A stretch of DNA of 64,000 bases, from the NCBI RefSeq assembly GCF_013248965.1, contig NZ_JABRVQ010000015.1, positions 16,588-80,587 on the forward strand, written 5' to 3'. The stretch comes from Psychrobacter okhotskensis (GTDB lineage Bacteria; Pseudomonadota; Gammaproteobacteria; Pseudomonadales; Moraxellaceae). The notes below the pieces were generated by a model, which did not search any database, had not been told where the DNA came from, and saw nothing but the letters and a program-made list of their open reading frames with translations. The position numbers and the translations under genes were made by a program. Shown here one piece after another: positions 8,380 to 17,231 of this stretch; the stretch's first letter is position 1; each line of letters begins with the position of its first letter.

Positions 8380-10752
8380 TTAATAATCTACAGTGTAGCT
8401 CAAGCCGTAAGTTGTGCCCGAGGCAGGTAGACGATTCAAGTCGCCATAAGTTGTTTGATGATAGACCGTTAGATAATCCTTATTGAGTAAGTTATAAACC
8501 CCATAGTCTACTCGGCCTACTGGCATTTTTACTTGTCCCAAAACGTCTAGTGTCATATAACCTGTCACTGGCAATGCGCTAGAATCAGGGTCTTTCTGTT
8601 GATCCTTAAAGGCTTTATCATCACCGCCAATTGCTAACGCTTGTAGACGTACATTACTGCCTTCATCAAAGTTGTATTGCGCAAATGCGGTGCCTTTAAG
8701 TGGCGTCAAGCGCACGGCATCGAGCTCCAACCAATCGCCATCTTTGTCGTACTGACCACGGGTATAGGCGACACTGCCACCCACTTGCCATTGCTCATTA
8801 ATATCGTGACTGAATGAGCCTTCTACGCCGTAGACACGCTCATCGGTATCGACCACTTCTACCGTATAGTCATTGGTAAAGCGTACCGTTTTGTCTGATT
8901 CGTTATAAAAACCGCTCAAGCGTGCCGCTGTATCACCGTGTTTTCCTTGCCAACCAAACTCATAGTTATTGGTTGCAATCGGTTGAACATTGTCTGAATT
9001 AACCACGAAACCGGCACGCACATCACGCAGTGCTCGCTGTATATCTGCGGTATCAAGACCTTGTGAAAAATTGGCAAACAATTGATCTTTCGGTGTTATC
9101 TGATAGCTGGTACCAAGATTGAAAAGTACTTTGTCATGGTCGGTGTTGCCTTTTTCTACGTCGCCTGCTTGATAGTCAATGCCATAAGCTGCACTTGTCC
9201 CGCTAATAGCAGCACTATTAAAATACTCTTCAAGCAGCTGCTCATAGATGGGCGTAAAGGTATCAGTCTCTGACTTCAATTTTTGGTAACGCACACCAGC
9301 ACTGGTATGCCACTTGTCGGTCAAGTCAACATCTGCATTGACAAAAGCACCCCATTTATCGATGGTGGTATCTGGTCCACCACTGTAAGTAAGCCCATTG
9401 GTTTGGGCGGTCAAGCCATTACTAGCAATAAACGTGTTTAGATCTTGACCATAATAGGTCTGCTCACTGTTTTCGCGTTCGACATCCACACCATAACTAA
9501 ATAGGGTATTTTTGCCTGCGATTTCGGTTTCAGTTTGCATCGCTGCACGCAGACCCATTACCTCAATCTCTGCTTCTGATTGAGTGACAAATGTTGCAGC
9601 GCTCTTTAGTTTTTTCAATGCAATTTCATCAGTGAGGCCATTTGCCTGCCATACTTCAGCTGCTTGGTCTCCTGCAGTTTTACCTGAAGGATAAAAACGA
9701 CCCTTTTCGTTTCTGTAGTAGCCCGTTACACTTAAGCTAGAACCTGAACCCGCAAAATCATCATCACTATAATTTAAATTCACGGAGCTTTTTTCGGTAT
9801 AAGGCTGGTTTTCTACGTTGGCGCCATCAACGGCTTTTAAAGATGGTGGTGCATCCTCAGGTTTTAACAAGACCTGTAAATTATCACCATAATCTGGGCC
9901 ATAGTCAGTATCTTGCTTATCTTTATAGTAAGTCGCTGCGAGATCAAGACGTTGGGTATCCGTTAGCTCTACACCTAAGCTACCATTCACACTTAGTGAC
10001 TCGGTATCTTGTTGATCCGTTTGATTGACATCAGGACTAACTCGGTCGCCTTTGCTATCGAACTTACCACCTTTGGTCTCATAATCAACATCTAAGCGTC
10101 CATAAGCCCGCTCGCCGCCATACCCTAAGGTTTGCCCTACATTATAGCCAAATGAATCTGAGTCAAAGTCGCGGCTACTACTAACGCCCACTCTGGTTTG
10201 TCTAATAGGGCCATAACCCACCAGAGATTTAGTCACAAGGTTAATCAGGCCACCTGACGCGCCAGCACCATAGATACTAGTGGCACCCGAAAGCACCTCT
10301 ACCCGCTCAAGCTGTGACGTATCAATACTGTTAAGCTCACGTGAAAGACTGCGTGAACCGCTTAATGGTACACCATTTAGCAAAAACTGTACTGGACGGC
10401 CATGCATGGTGGTGCCGTAGTTACTGGTCGAACCACTACTGGCACCCAAGCTCGGAATCAGCTGTGCCAAGATGTCACCAGTAGTACGATTGCCTGTCGC
10501 CTGCATCTGCAGCTCATTTTCGGTAATTACCTGCGTGACGGCAGGCATCTCGCTAATTTTTTGTGCCAGAGCCGTACCTGTTCTGGCGTTAGCAGTGACC
10601 GTAATGGCATCCAAAGTCACGTTTGGCTCATCACTAGCAGCTGAATTTTCGACTGTATCTGTCGTTGAAACGTCGATATTAGTTTCTGCATATAGTTGTT
10701 GACTGATACAAAGCGTAAGAACGGATAGAGCAACTTGATGATGGCGTTTCAT
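8380..10752 (-). CDS. TonB-dependent siderophore receptor
   Basis: An outer-membrane receptor of about 790 residues. It has a signal peptide (MKRHHQVALSVLTLCISQQLYA), a plug domain (ITVTANARTGTALAQKISEM, the VLSGATSIYGAGASGGLINL block), and a 22-strand barrel ending in a C-terminal aromatic residue (SYTVDY). The NKDYLTVYHQ region near the end is typical of siderophore receptors. Start chosen at ATG 10752 because it begins the signal peptide and has AAGTGA upstream; an upstream in-frame start at 10779 would bury it. A Fur-box-like site lies about 90 bp upstream, so iron-repressed transcription is expected. It is probably the outer-membrane partner of the ABC uptake genes at 13-17 kb. The ligand is unknown. 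Confidence 0.93.
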   Translation of the reverse strand: MKRHHQVALSVLTLCISQQLYAETNIDVSTTDTVENSAASDEPNVTLDAITVTANARTGTALAQKISEMPAVTQVITENELQMQATGNRTTGDILAQLIPSLGASSGSTSNYGTTMHGRPVQFLLNGVPLSGSRSLSRELNSIDTSQLERVEVLSGATSIYGAGASGGLINLVTKSLVGYGPIRQTRVGVSSSRDFDSDSFGYNVGQTLGYGGERAYGRLDVDYETKGGKFDSKGDRVSPDVNQTDQQDTESLSVNGSLGVELTDTQRLDLAATYYKDKQDTDYGPDYGDNLQVLLKPEDAPPSLKAVDGANVENQPYTEKSSVNLNYSDDDFAGSGSSLSVTGYYRNEKGRFYPSGKTAGDQAAEVWQANGLTDEIALKKLKSAATFVTQSEAEIEVMGLRAAMQTETEIAGKNTLFSYGVDVERENSEQTYYGQDLNTFIASNGLTAQTNGLTYSGGPDTTIDKWGAFVNADVDLTDKWHTSAGVRYQKLKSETDTFTPIYEQLLEEYFNSAAISGTSAAYGIDYQAGDVEKGNTDHDKVLFNLGTSYQITPKDQLFANFSQGLDTADIQRALRDVRAGFVVNSDNVQPIATNNYEFGWQGKHGDTAARLSGFYNESDKTVRFTNDYTVEVVDTDERVYGVEGSFSHDINEQWQVGGSVAYTRGQYDKDGDWLELDAVRLTPLKGTAFAQYNFDEGSNVRLQALAIGGDDKAFKDQQKDPDSSALPVTGYMTLDVLGQVKMPVGRVDYGVYNLLNKDYLTVYHQTTYGDLNRLPASGTTYGLSYTVDY

Positions 10753-10840
10753 ATTCACTTCACTTAATTGGAGGGTCAAATAGTGGTAAAAGTTATATTT
10801 AGCTAATAATACTGTGTGTACTAAGTTTGTGAATGATATT

Positions 10841-10859
10841 GTAAATGATAATCATTTTT
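10841..10859 (-). promoter_or_regulatory. Fur-box-like operator upstream of the TonB-dependent receptor
   Basis: GTAAATGATAATCATTTTT matches the classical 19-bp Fur consensus at 15 of 19 positions and is centred on the palindrome AATGATAATCATT. Its distance from the receptor start fits promoter overlap. Confidence 0.75.
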
Positions 10860-10936
10860 ATTTCTACAATTATTTACAATATTGTGAATGCCATCCTTGG
10901 CTAAAAGAGCTTGCTTAAGCGTTGTTTAAGTAATGG

Positions 10937-11353
10937 CTACTTAAATAGTTGATCTAACTGATTATGACGATAAGCATCAAAAAATAGCTGAAACTTAACG
11001 TCATCTTCGCGGTGTTTCTTTTGGCAGTCTGCTGATAGTTGTTGTGCCATGGCAGCAGACAATACAAACACCCCATCATTATCCATAATGGCAATATCGC
11101 CTGAGCAAATGGACGTTGTTTGTTCACTAAAGTAATAATAAATATTGGACACGACCTTCCCTTGTTCCTCATTACTTTTGAAGGTAGTAACGGCACTGAT
11201 ACCCTGTGCAAATACAGGGAAACCTAACTTACTTTTATCCAGTGGGTGAAAAGGACAATTGATTAATGATGCCCACTGCTCTGCGGCGATTAATGCCTAG
11301 TGCCAAAAATCAATGATATTTCCGTCTTGATAAGTTAAAGTAAACCCCGATAC
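10937..11353 (-). pseudogene. Decayed RraA-like coding remnant downstream of the MFS exporter
   Basis: The reverse strand reads as one protein-like frame from about 11353 (PVSGFTLTYQDGNIIDFWH), interrupted by TAG at about 11299-11297, then ALIAAEQWASLINC, LDKSKLGFPVFAQGISAVTT and CSGDIAIMDNDGVFVLSAAM, to a stop at 10937. The pattern GFPVFAQGIS...SGDIAIMDNDGVFVLS resembles RraA/4-hydroxy-4-methyl-2-oxoglutarate aldolase-like proteins (PVFARG...PGDIVVADDDGVVVVP). A free-standing 71-codon ORF at 10937-11152 is only its tail. It follows the MFS exporter on the same strand, so it may be the last gene of a decayed siderophore operon. The family call is tentative. Confidence 0.5.
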
Positions 11354-11358
11354 GGGGT
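11344..11358 (-). terminator. Hairpin just after the MFS exporter stop
   Basis: ACCCCG-ATA-CGGGGT is a compact perfect stem 7 bp past the MFS stop codon. On the reverse strand it is followed by TTTACTTT. It overlaps the first bases of the RraA-like remnant. Confidence 0.5.
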
Positions 11359-11364
11359 GTTTGT

Positions 11365-12849
11365 TTATGGGGATCGTGGTAATTTGCACGCTGAAGGGAT
11401 TGTGAATAATAAAATCACCGCGATGACCACCAGTATTTCTTGAATCGAGCTTGCCATGCCGTCACTACTACCTGCTGCTAATAACTGCGCACTTCGACTG
11501 CCTATATAAAGGGTGGACAGCGTGATAAATATAGTAGAGATGATACGGCGACTGATGTTATTAAGGGCGGCTCCCTCAGTGACCGCGTCTTTGGGTAAGC
11601 TGCTAAAACCAACGGTAGTGGTCGGCAGATACGCCAAACCTACCCCAATACCTCGCACACTCATAATTAGCATTAATAGCCAAAGCGTAGGCTGATACAA
11701 GCACCATGCCAGCATCAAAGTAGACAGCGCACTAATCGCAATTCCTACGATGCCAATCCCTCGGGCACCTTGCTTATCTACCATCTTGCCAGCGTAATGC
11801 GTGGTGATACTGGCCACGAGCGTCGCGACCATCAGGACAATACCTGTCCATAAAGCACTTTCGCCCATCACATCTTGTATCACCACGGGCAATAACAAGA
11901 GACACAGCATCAAACCGACTGTTTGGCTAATGCTGATGATATTACTGTGCAAATAGGTTTTATTATTGAACAAGCGCACGTTTAATAATGGATATTTCTG
12001 CCGCCGCTCATATGCCCACCAAACCATCGCGGACAGTAGAAACCCAATAGATAATAAACCCAACGTGGCTATCTTTAATAAGCCATCACTGCTGAGTAGC
12101 CCGCCAGTGAAGTCTACCTTCAGCGTACTCAGCCACACCATCATGGTCAATAGCCAAATGAGTAAGCTGATAAACCCAATGGTATCGAAAGGGCTTTTTT
12201 TATCATGTGAGCGCATATCAGGTATTAACCACCACACCATCGCCATGACCGCCGCACTGAGTGGCAAGGTAATGGCAAACAGTGTCCACCACGCAAACTG
12301 CTCAACCAAGTAAGCACCGACCAAAGGGCCAAACGCCAACGACATCATAATGACAATGCCCCATAGCGCCATTACTCTGCCGTGCTGTTTCTGCGGATAA
12401 ATCTGATATAGCATACCAATAGACAGCGGGATAATCAGACCGCCACTCAGTCCTTGTATGGCTCTGGCAATGATGACAAAGCTCATGCTAGACGCCAGCA
12501 TGCCAATGACTGAGCCCAGCATAAATCCAAAAATTGCCGCCAAATAAACATGCTTAAACGGAAACTTTTTGTTTAAGTAGCCACTCAGCATTAGCCCTAC
12601 ACTCATGGCCAAGACATAAGCATTTAACACCCAGCCCCCCATCACGATATCGACATCAAACGCCGACATAAAGACAGGAATCGCTGGATTGAGCGCACTA
12701 TTACTAAAGCTGACCACCGTACCGCCGAGCAGTAGTGTCAGTAACACCTGCTGTACCTGTTTGTCGGTAAAGCCATTACCACTACTATTCGAGGCTTCGT
12801 TTATAGGCGACTCATTGGTAGATGCCTTATTTATAGGGGCGTTGCTCAT
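11365..12849 (-). CDS. MFS transporter, DHA2/EmrB-QacA type (possible siderophore exporter)
   Basis: A 494-residue protein with about 14 hydrophobic segments. Motif A-like residues follow TM2 (LSGYLNKKFPFKHVY), with RAIQGLSGGLIIPLSIGMLYQIYP in the TM4-5 region, as in DHA2 drug exporters. A Ser/Asn-rich soluble N-terminus of about 30 residues precedes TM1. The gene lies between a TonB receptor and a siderophore ABC operon, bordered by coding scraps on both sides. By location it could export a siderophore or a citrate-like precursor, as PvsC-type MFS proteins do, but drug export is equally possible from sequence. ATG 12849 overlaps the stop of a 12-codon ORF (TAATG), which suggests translational coupling. 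Confidence 0.88.
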   Translation of the reverse strand: MSNAPINKASTNESPINEASNSSGNGFTDKQVQQVLLTLLLGGTVVSFSNSALNPAIPVFMSAFDVDIVMGGWVLNAYVLAMSVGLMLSGYLNKKFPFKHVYLAAIFGFMLGSVIGMLASSMSFVIIARAIQGLSGGLIIPLSIGMLYQIYPQKQHGRVMALWGIVIMMSLAFGPLVGAYLVEQFAWWTLFAITLPLSAAVMAMVWWLIPDMRSHDKKSPFDTIGFISLLIWLLTMMVWLSTLKVDFTGGLLSSDGLLKIATLGLLSIGFLLSAMVWWAYERRQKYPLLNVRLFNNKTYLHSNIISISQTVGLMLCLLLLPVVIQDVMGESALWTGIVLMVATLVASITTHYAGKMVDKQGARGIGIVGIAISALSTLMLAWCLYQPTLWLLMLIMSVRGIGVGLAYLPTTTVGFSSLPKDAVTEGAALNNISRRIISTIFITLSTLYIGSRSAQLLAAGSSDGMASSIQEILVVIAVILLFTIPSACKLPRSP

Positions 12850-12887
12850 TAAGCAGCGGCACCATAAAATTGGGTGATGGTCGGCAT
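12849..12887 (-). other. 12-codon upstream ORF (MPTITQFYGAAA) overlapping the MFS start
   Basis: A strong AGGAG Shine-Dalgarno is followed by ATG at 12887 and 12 codons ending in TAA, which overlaps the MFS ATG as TAATG. The MFS gene itself lacks a good Shine-Dalgarno, so ribosomes probably reach it through this ORF. It may be a leader peptide or the fused ends of a gene that was deleted here. Confidence 0.4.
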
Positions 12888-12911
12888 GACTTGCTCCTAG
12901 TTATTATTTGG

Positions 12912-13013
12912 CTAGCCTGACGAGCACGTCATCCAATCTTGCTGAAATTTAGCATCGTTATTCTTATCAAAATGCTGATCAAATAAGGTTAGATAAGCCT
13001 CTGCTGAATGAAG
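12912..13013 (-). pseudogene. C-terminal coding scrap upstream of the MFS gene
   Basis: Between an in-frame TGA and a TAG the reverse strand reads LHSAEAYLTLFDQHFDKNND then AKFQQDWMTCSSG: 33 codons of protein-like text without a start codon. It looks like the C-terminus of a gene whose 5' part is gone. I cannot name the family. Confidence 0.35.
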
Positions 13014-13050
13014 TCAAAATTGTCGGCTATTCAATGCTTGCAGACATGAG

Positions 13051-15222
13051 CTATCTATTTGCTGAGGCTGGCACCTTACGAATGAGCCATAAGAAATATC
13101 CACCACCGATAATGGCAGCAATCGTGCCCGCAGGCAGCTCATAAGGAAAAATAACGTAACGGCCAATCCAATCTGCTATCACCATTACCCCTGCCCCTAA
13201 AAGCGCAGCTAGTGGCAATTGCCGTTCAAGCTTCACAGCTCCCAGTGAAGTCGCCAAATGTGGCACCATCAAACCAATAAAACTCAATGGCCCGACCGCG
13301 AGTGTACTGGCCGTACTTAGCGCTGCTACCAATACCAATAGTGCAAGCGTCACTGGTGTCACTGCCACTCCCAAATTACGAGCGATTCCTGTACCCAAAC
13401 CAAGCACGCGCAGCGGTTTTATAATCAGCAAACTGAGCGCAAATAAAATAAGGGCAATGCCAATAAGATACCAAACCGTACTCGGCTGGGCGCTATAAGT
13501 CGTCCCTGATAGCCAACTCAGCATCGCTTCTAGGCGCGGGTCACCAGATAATTTGACCATATGCATCACCCCATCCATCATCGCGGCAATACCGATGCCC
13601 ACCAATAATAGATAGCCTGAGCTTACCTTGCGTGCCAGCCAAATGATTAGTAATAGCACAGCCATCGCCCCTGATAATCCTGATATCAGCAACATCCCTG
13701 CCCCAGCGGACAACCCCAAGCTTGGTAACAGCAAAAATCCTAAAATGACGCCAAGTGCCGCCCCCGAGCTCACACCTAAAACCTCGGGGCTTGCCATCGG
13801 ATTACGGGTAAGCGTTTGCAATAATACGCCAGCGATAGCCAACATAAGACCCGTTGCCGCCGCGCTCAAACTGCGTGGCAGCCGATACTGCTGGGTGATC
13901 GCCCAATCCGTACTAAGCCCCCAGCCATTGACGTCTTGGACAAAAAGACAAGCCAGCATGATAAGTGCGAGCACGCCAATACCCCATCGCCAAAATGCGA
14001 TGGATATATGCTTGCCTGTAAGCATCGGTGTCACGGTTTCTATACGCTCGCGGCGCTGTCGCAAAATCAGCCAAATAATCAGTGGCGCACCAAGAATACC
14101 TGTCAGCGCTCCTGCTGGAATTTGCATATCGAGTATCGGCTCTAACAGTAGCGCGACATTACTGGTCAGCCATAAAAGTAGCGCACCTAGAGCAAAGGCA
14201 GCTGCCAAGCGTTTGCTAATGGAGGAGATACCCAGCGCATTGACCAAACTGGCAGCACCAAGACCAATAAAACCAATCAGACCCACTTCACTAATGACCA
14301 AAGCCGTCACGATAGCCACGATGAGCACCACCAATGCACGTATACCATTAATAGGCACACCCAAACGCTTGGCTTGCAAATCATCTAAGCTCATTAGGGT
14401 TAACGGCTTTAGCAGCGGCAGACACACGAGCGCCATTACGACTGCCGTAATCGCCAGCATCGTACTGGTATGCCAGCTATTTTGTGCCAAAAAGCCAGCC
14501 GCCCATGACAGCATGCCATTGCTACGCTCAGCGAAAAACAACACCAGTACATTGGCAACGGCGGCGAGCAAAATATTCACCACCAGACCCGCTAATATTA
14601 AAATTAAAGGGTTAAAGCGACTGGGTGCTGCCAAAGCAAATACCAGTCCCATACTAATAAGCGCACCGGCAAAGGCCACATAAAGCCCACCATAAATCGC
14701 CAAGCTTGGCAAAAATAGCGTCACGATAAGCATGGCTAATTGTGCTCCCACGCCGACGCCTAAGGTGGTGTCTGAGGCCAATGGGTTTTTGACCAATTGT
14801 TGCAGCAAAATACTGACGACGCCCAGCAATCCCCCTGCCAATAGCGCCACTATACTGGTCGCCACTATATGCAGCTGCGTCGCCATACTGGTAATATCCA
14901 ATTGCGCACTGGGCAGCAATAAATCGCTAACGGGCCGCGTCCACTCTTGATCTACTAATGCCCAAGCACTCCATAATGATAAAGCCGCTAGTCCGATGAG
15001 CATTACCCACAGTCGCCAAGACATACTGGCAAACAAAGAAGTCTGGAGATTTGGTTGGTTGGGTGGCAGCGATGACTGTTTTGATGACGTCAATGAAGAT
15101 GACGACGATAATGGTTTTGGAGTCGTTACGATTTCAGAAGCTGATGTCATCGTATGAGCACTGTCAGTGTTGTTATTGATATGGTTATTGTGGTTGTTGT
15201 GAGTATCTGCATTGGCGCTCAT
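13051..15222 (-). CDS. Fused FecCD-type iron-siderophore ABC permease (FhuB-like)
   Basis: A 723-residue inner-membrane permease made of two tandem FecCD domains (about residues 80-395 and 410-720), the arrangement of FhuB, so one polypeptide replaces the usual pair. Each half carries the family motif (LVKNPLASDTTLGVGVGAQL; LTRNPMASPEVLGVSSGAAL) and a GxxxFxGLxxPH-type coupling segment (GLIGFIGLGAAS, GPLSFIGLMVPH). About 75 N-terminal residues are soluble and very rich in His, Asn, Ser and Thr, which FhuB lacks. Its ATG overlaps the stop of the lipoprotein gene (ATGA), so it is the third gene of an ATPase-lipoprotein-permease operon. Role: import of Fe3+-siderophore from the periplasm. Confidence 0.93.
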   Translation of the reverse strand: MSANADTHNNHNNHINNNTDSAHTMTSASEIVTTPKPLSSSSSLTSSKQSSLPPNQPNLQTSLFASMSWRLWVMLIGLAALSLWSAWALVDQEWTRPVSDLLLPSAQLDITSMATQLHIVATSIVALLAGGLLGVVSILLQQLVKNPLASDTTLGVGVGAQLAMLIVTLFLPSLAIYGGLYVAFAGALISMGLVFALAAPSRFNPLILILAGLVVNILLAAVANVLVLFFAERSNGMLSWAAGFLAQNSWHTSTMLAITAVVMALVCLPLLKPLTLMSLDDLQAKRLGVPINGIRALVVLIVAIVTALVISEVGLIGFIGLGAASLVNALGISSISKRLAAAFALGALLLWLTSNVALLLEPILDMQIPAGALTGILGAPLIIWLILRQRRERIETVTPMLTGKHISIAFWRWGIGVLALIMLACLFVQDVNGWGLSTDWAITQQYRLPRSLSAAATGLMLAIAGVLLQTLTRNPMASPEVLGVSSGAALGVILGFLLLPSLGLSAGAGMLLISGLSGAMAVLLLIIWLARKVSSGYLLLVGIGIAAMMDGVMHMVKLSGDPRLEAMLSWLSGTTYSAQPSTVWYLIGIALILFALSLLIIKPLRVLGLGTGIARNLGVAVTPVTLALLVLVAALSTASTLAVGPLSFIGLMVPHLATSLGAVKLERQLPLAALLGAGVMVIADWIGRYVIFPYELPAGTIAAIIGGGYFLWLIRKVPASANR

Positions 15223-16241
15223 AGTACATCCCCGCCTTTTAATGAAACTTCTGACAAGTTATTTGCTAGGCTGACCAATGACGACATACCACCATAAATC
15301 CATACCGGTGGTAGCTCACCCACACAGCGGGTATCGCCATAGCCTAGACGTTGCCAAACCAAACTGTCCTCAATCTCAGCCCGCGTTATCGGACTCAGCG
15401 GGTCTATAATTAACAGACAAGTCTCATCATCTAGTTGTGCCAAGTCGCCCATCCGTATGGGCACAAATCCCCAGCTATTTCCTTTACCTAATACCACCAG
15501 CTCCTTATCCATTTTGTCAAAAGCCGGCTTAAACAAGCTGTTGGTCACATACATACGCATATTATTGGCATCGGCAAACTGCACAACGGCGAATTTATTC
15601 ACTTTGGGATAGCGCTGTCGAAACCGCTCACTGGCCAGATTAATGTCTTTATGACTTTTTACAATATAGTCTTCAGCCATCTTAGGGTTATCAATCAGTA
15701 TGCCTAGCTCTCGCGTTGGTTCGGTATAGTCAGCCCACGTTGCCGTCTCCCCCTTGGCGGCAAACATCACAGATTCAGCAGGCACGTCCCCGTAGAGGTT
15801 GCGCGCATGCTTATAAAAGAAGTTATCCACCACCAGATTAACGGGTAATTGGGCGATGAGTTCTGCATTGGGTTGATAGCGAATGCCCAAATCAATAATT
15901 GAGCTCGGCAAGGTAGGCGTACCTACCCACCTGTCCCACACTCTGACATCGCCAGTGGCAATCGGTGGATGACCCATAGCGGTCAAGGTCGCCGCATTGC
16001 CCCAGTCAGGGGAGGCAATATTAATGGTGTCGTTAGTGTGGTTGGTTTCGCCAGTATGATTGTCTGCTTTTGCAGCATTTTTAGAATGTGACTCATCAAG
16101 CTGGTCAGCGCTTTGTGCGGTCGTTGCATTATTACAAGCCGTTAAGACTAAACATACTGAAACGGTTAGCCATTTTAGGGTTGTTAGTGGCAAAACGGTT
16201 GACGGTTTGGACGATTTATATTTATAAAAAACAGGACGCAT
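15219..16241 (-). CDS. Periplasmic iron-siderophore binding lipoprotein (FecB/FhuD-like)
   Basis: A class III solute-binding protein of about 340 residues. A lipoprotein signal is seen (WLTVSVCLVLTAC, lipobox LTAC), followed by a low-complexity Asp/His/Asn/Thr linker. The binding fold includes the TLTAMGHPPIATGDVRVWDR stretch and YKHARNLYGD. I take ATG 16241 because it gives a normal lipoprotein signal. A GTG at 16301 overlaps the ATPase stop (TAGTG) and would add 20 hydrophobic residues; coupling makes it possible. It lies between the ATPase and permease genes of the same operon and delivers the ferric siderophore to the fused permease. The ligand is not readable. Confidence 0.85.
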   Translation of the reverse strand: MRPVFYKYKSSKPSTVLPLTTLKWLTVSVCLVLTACNNATTAQSADQLDESHSKNAAKADNHTGETNHTNDTINIASPDWGNAATLTAMGHPPIATGDVRVWDRWVGTPTLPSSIIDLGIRYQPNAELIAQLPVNLVVDNFFYKHARNLYGDVPAESVMFAAKGETATWADYTEPTRELGILIDNPKMAEDYIVKSHKDINLASERFRQRYPKVNKFAVVQFADANNMRMYVTNSLFKPAFDKMDKELVVLGKGNSWGFVPIRMGDLAQLDDETCLLIIDPLSPITRAEIEDSLVWQRLGYGDTRCVGELPPVWIYGGMSSLVSLANNLSEVSLKGGDVL

Positions 16242-16300
16242 AGAAGCATATCTTTGTAGGCGAGTTAAGAAGAAAGAATAAAAAAAGCAAATACCGAGCA

Positions 16301-17077
16301 CTACGCCACTGCGACGGGCTGACCAGTGACTGGATGGCTAAGTAACTGCATATCGATATTGAATATATCGTGCAATATTTTGGGTTGCATGGTGCTGGAC
16401 ACATCACCGTTATGACAAACGTGACCGTTCTTTAGCGCAATGATTCGATCTGCATACTGCGCGGCCAAATTAATATCATGCACAATGATGACCACACTCA
16501 AACCTTGCTCATCGACTAAGCGACGAATAAGCTGAATAACCTCGATTTGATAATGTATGTCAAGGGCAGCCAGTGGCTCATCGAGTAACAGATATCTGGT
16601 ATCTTGCGCCAGACACATCGCCAGCCACACTCGGGCGCGCTCGCCGCCTGAGAGAGTCGCGGTAATACGGTCAGCGAACGCTTCTGTTTGAGTCACTCTC
16701 AGCGCTTGCGCGACTTTTTCTTTATCCATTTGGGTTGGCTTTTGCAGCCATTTTTGATGTGGATAACGCCCTAGCATGATCAGCTCACGTACCGTAAATC
16801 CAGCCGCTTCAGGCAGTTGCTGCGGCAAATAAGCCATTTGCCGCGCCAGCTCTTTACTACCGTAATCGCTAATAGATCGCTCATCCAAAGTGATGCTACC
16901 GCTACTACTGCTCATCTCGCCTGCCAAAGCTTTAATCAAGGTCGATTTGCCCGAGCCGTTATGCCCTACTAGGGCGACCAATTGATTGCTGGCAATCTCA
17001 CAGCTCACATTGTCTAGTAAAGTATTCCCTTGACGACTAATAGTCAGTTGGTTTGCACGTAGCATATAGGCACTCAC
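16301..17077 (-). CDS. Iron-siderophore ABC transporter ATP-binding protein (FhuC/FecE-like)
   Basis: A 258-residue ABC ATPase with Walker A GHNGSGKST (residues 39-46), Q-loop LPQQLPE, signature LSGGERARVWLA, Walker B LLLDEPLAALD and switch HD in VIIVHDINLAAQYADRI. These match FhuC/FecE-type siderophore ATPases of normal length. It is the first gene of the ATPase-lipoprotein-permease operon. A Fur-like inverted repeat lies just upstream and is shared with the divergent siderophore-interacting reductase. Confidence 0.94.
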   Translation of the reverse strand: MSAYMLRANQLTISRQGNTLLDNVSCEIASNQLVALVGHNGSGKSTLIKALAGEMSSSSGSITLDERSISDYGSKELARQMAYLPQQLPEAAGFTVRELIMLGRYPHQKWLQKPTQMDKEKVAQALRVTQTEAFADRITATLSGGERARVWLAMCLAQDTRYLLLDEPLAALDIHYQIEVIQLIRRLVDEQGLSVVIIVHDINLAAQYADRIIALKNGHVCHNGDVSSTMQPKILHDIFNIDMQLLSHPVTGQPVAVA

Positions 17078-17151
17078 GGTTAATAAAATTAATGGTCAAT
17101 AAAAATCGTTGTCGGTAACTTGATATGACAATAAAAATCGATTTTACTCGC

Positions 17152-17177
17152 AAATGATAATAAAAACAATTATCATT
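17152..17177. promoter_or_regulatory. Fur-like operator between the ABC operon and the siderophore reductase
   Basis: AATGATAAT and ATTATCATT form a 9-bp inverted repeat with a 7-bp spacer, matching Fur half-sites. It lies about 75 bp from the ATPase start and 55 bp from the reductase ATG, so one site could repress both divergent units. Confidence 0.7.
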
Positions 17178-17231
17178 ACCAAAAAATAAATAATCTTGTT
17201 CCTCAATTCACTGTTGCTTGTGAGTATTAAT

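Noticed and set aside
13628..14683. A 351-codon open frame on the forward strand, opposite the fused permease
   Set aside because: It is the mirror of an intact, motif-bearing FecCD permease; its Ser/Ala/Pro/Lys-rich sequence matches no family and follows from the codon pattern of the real gene.
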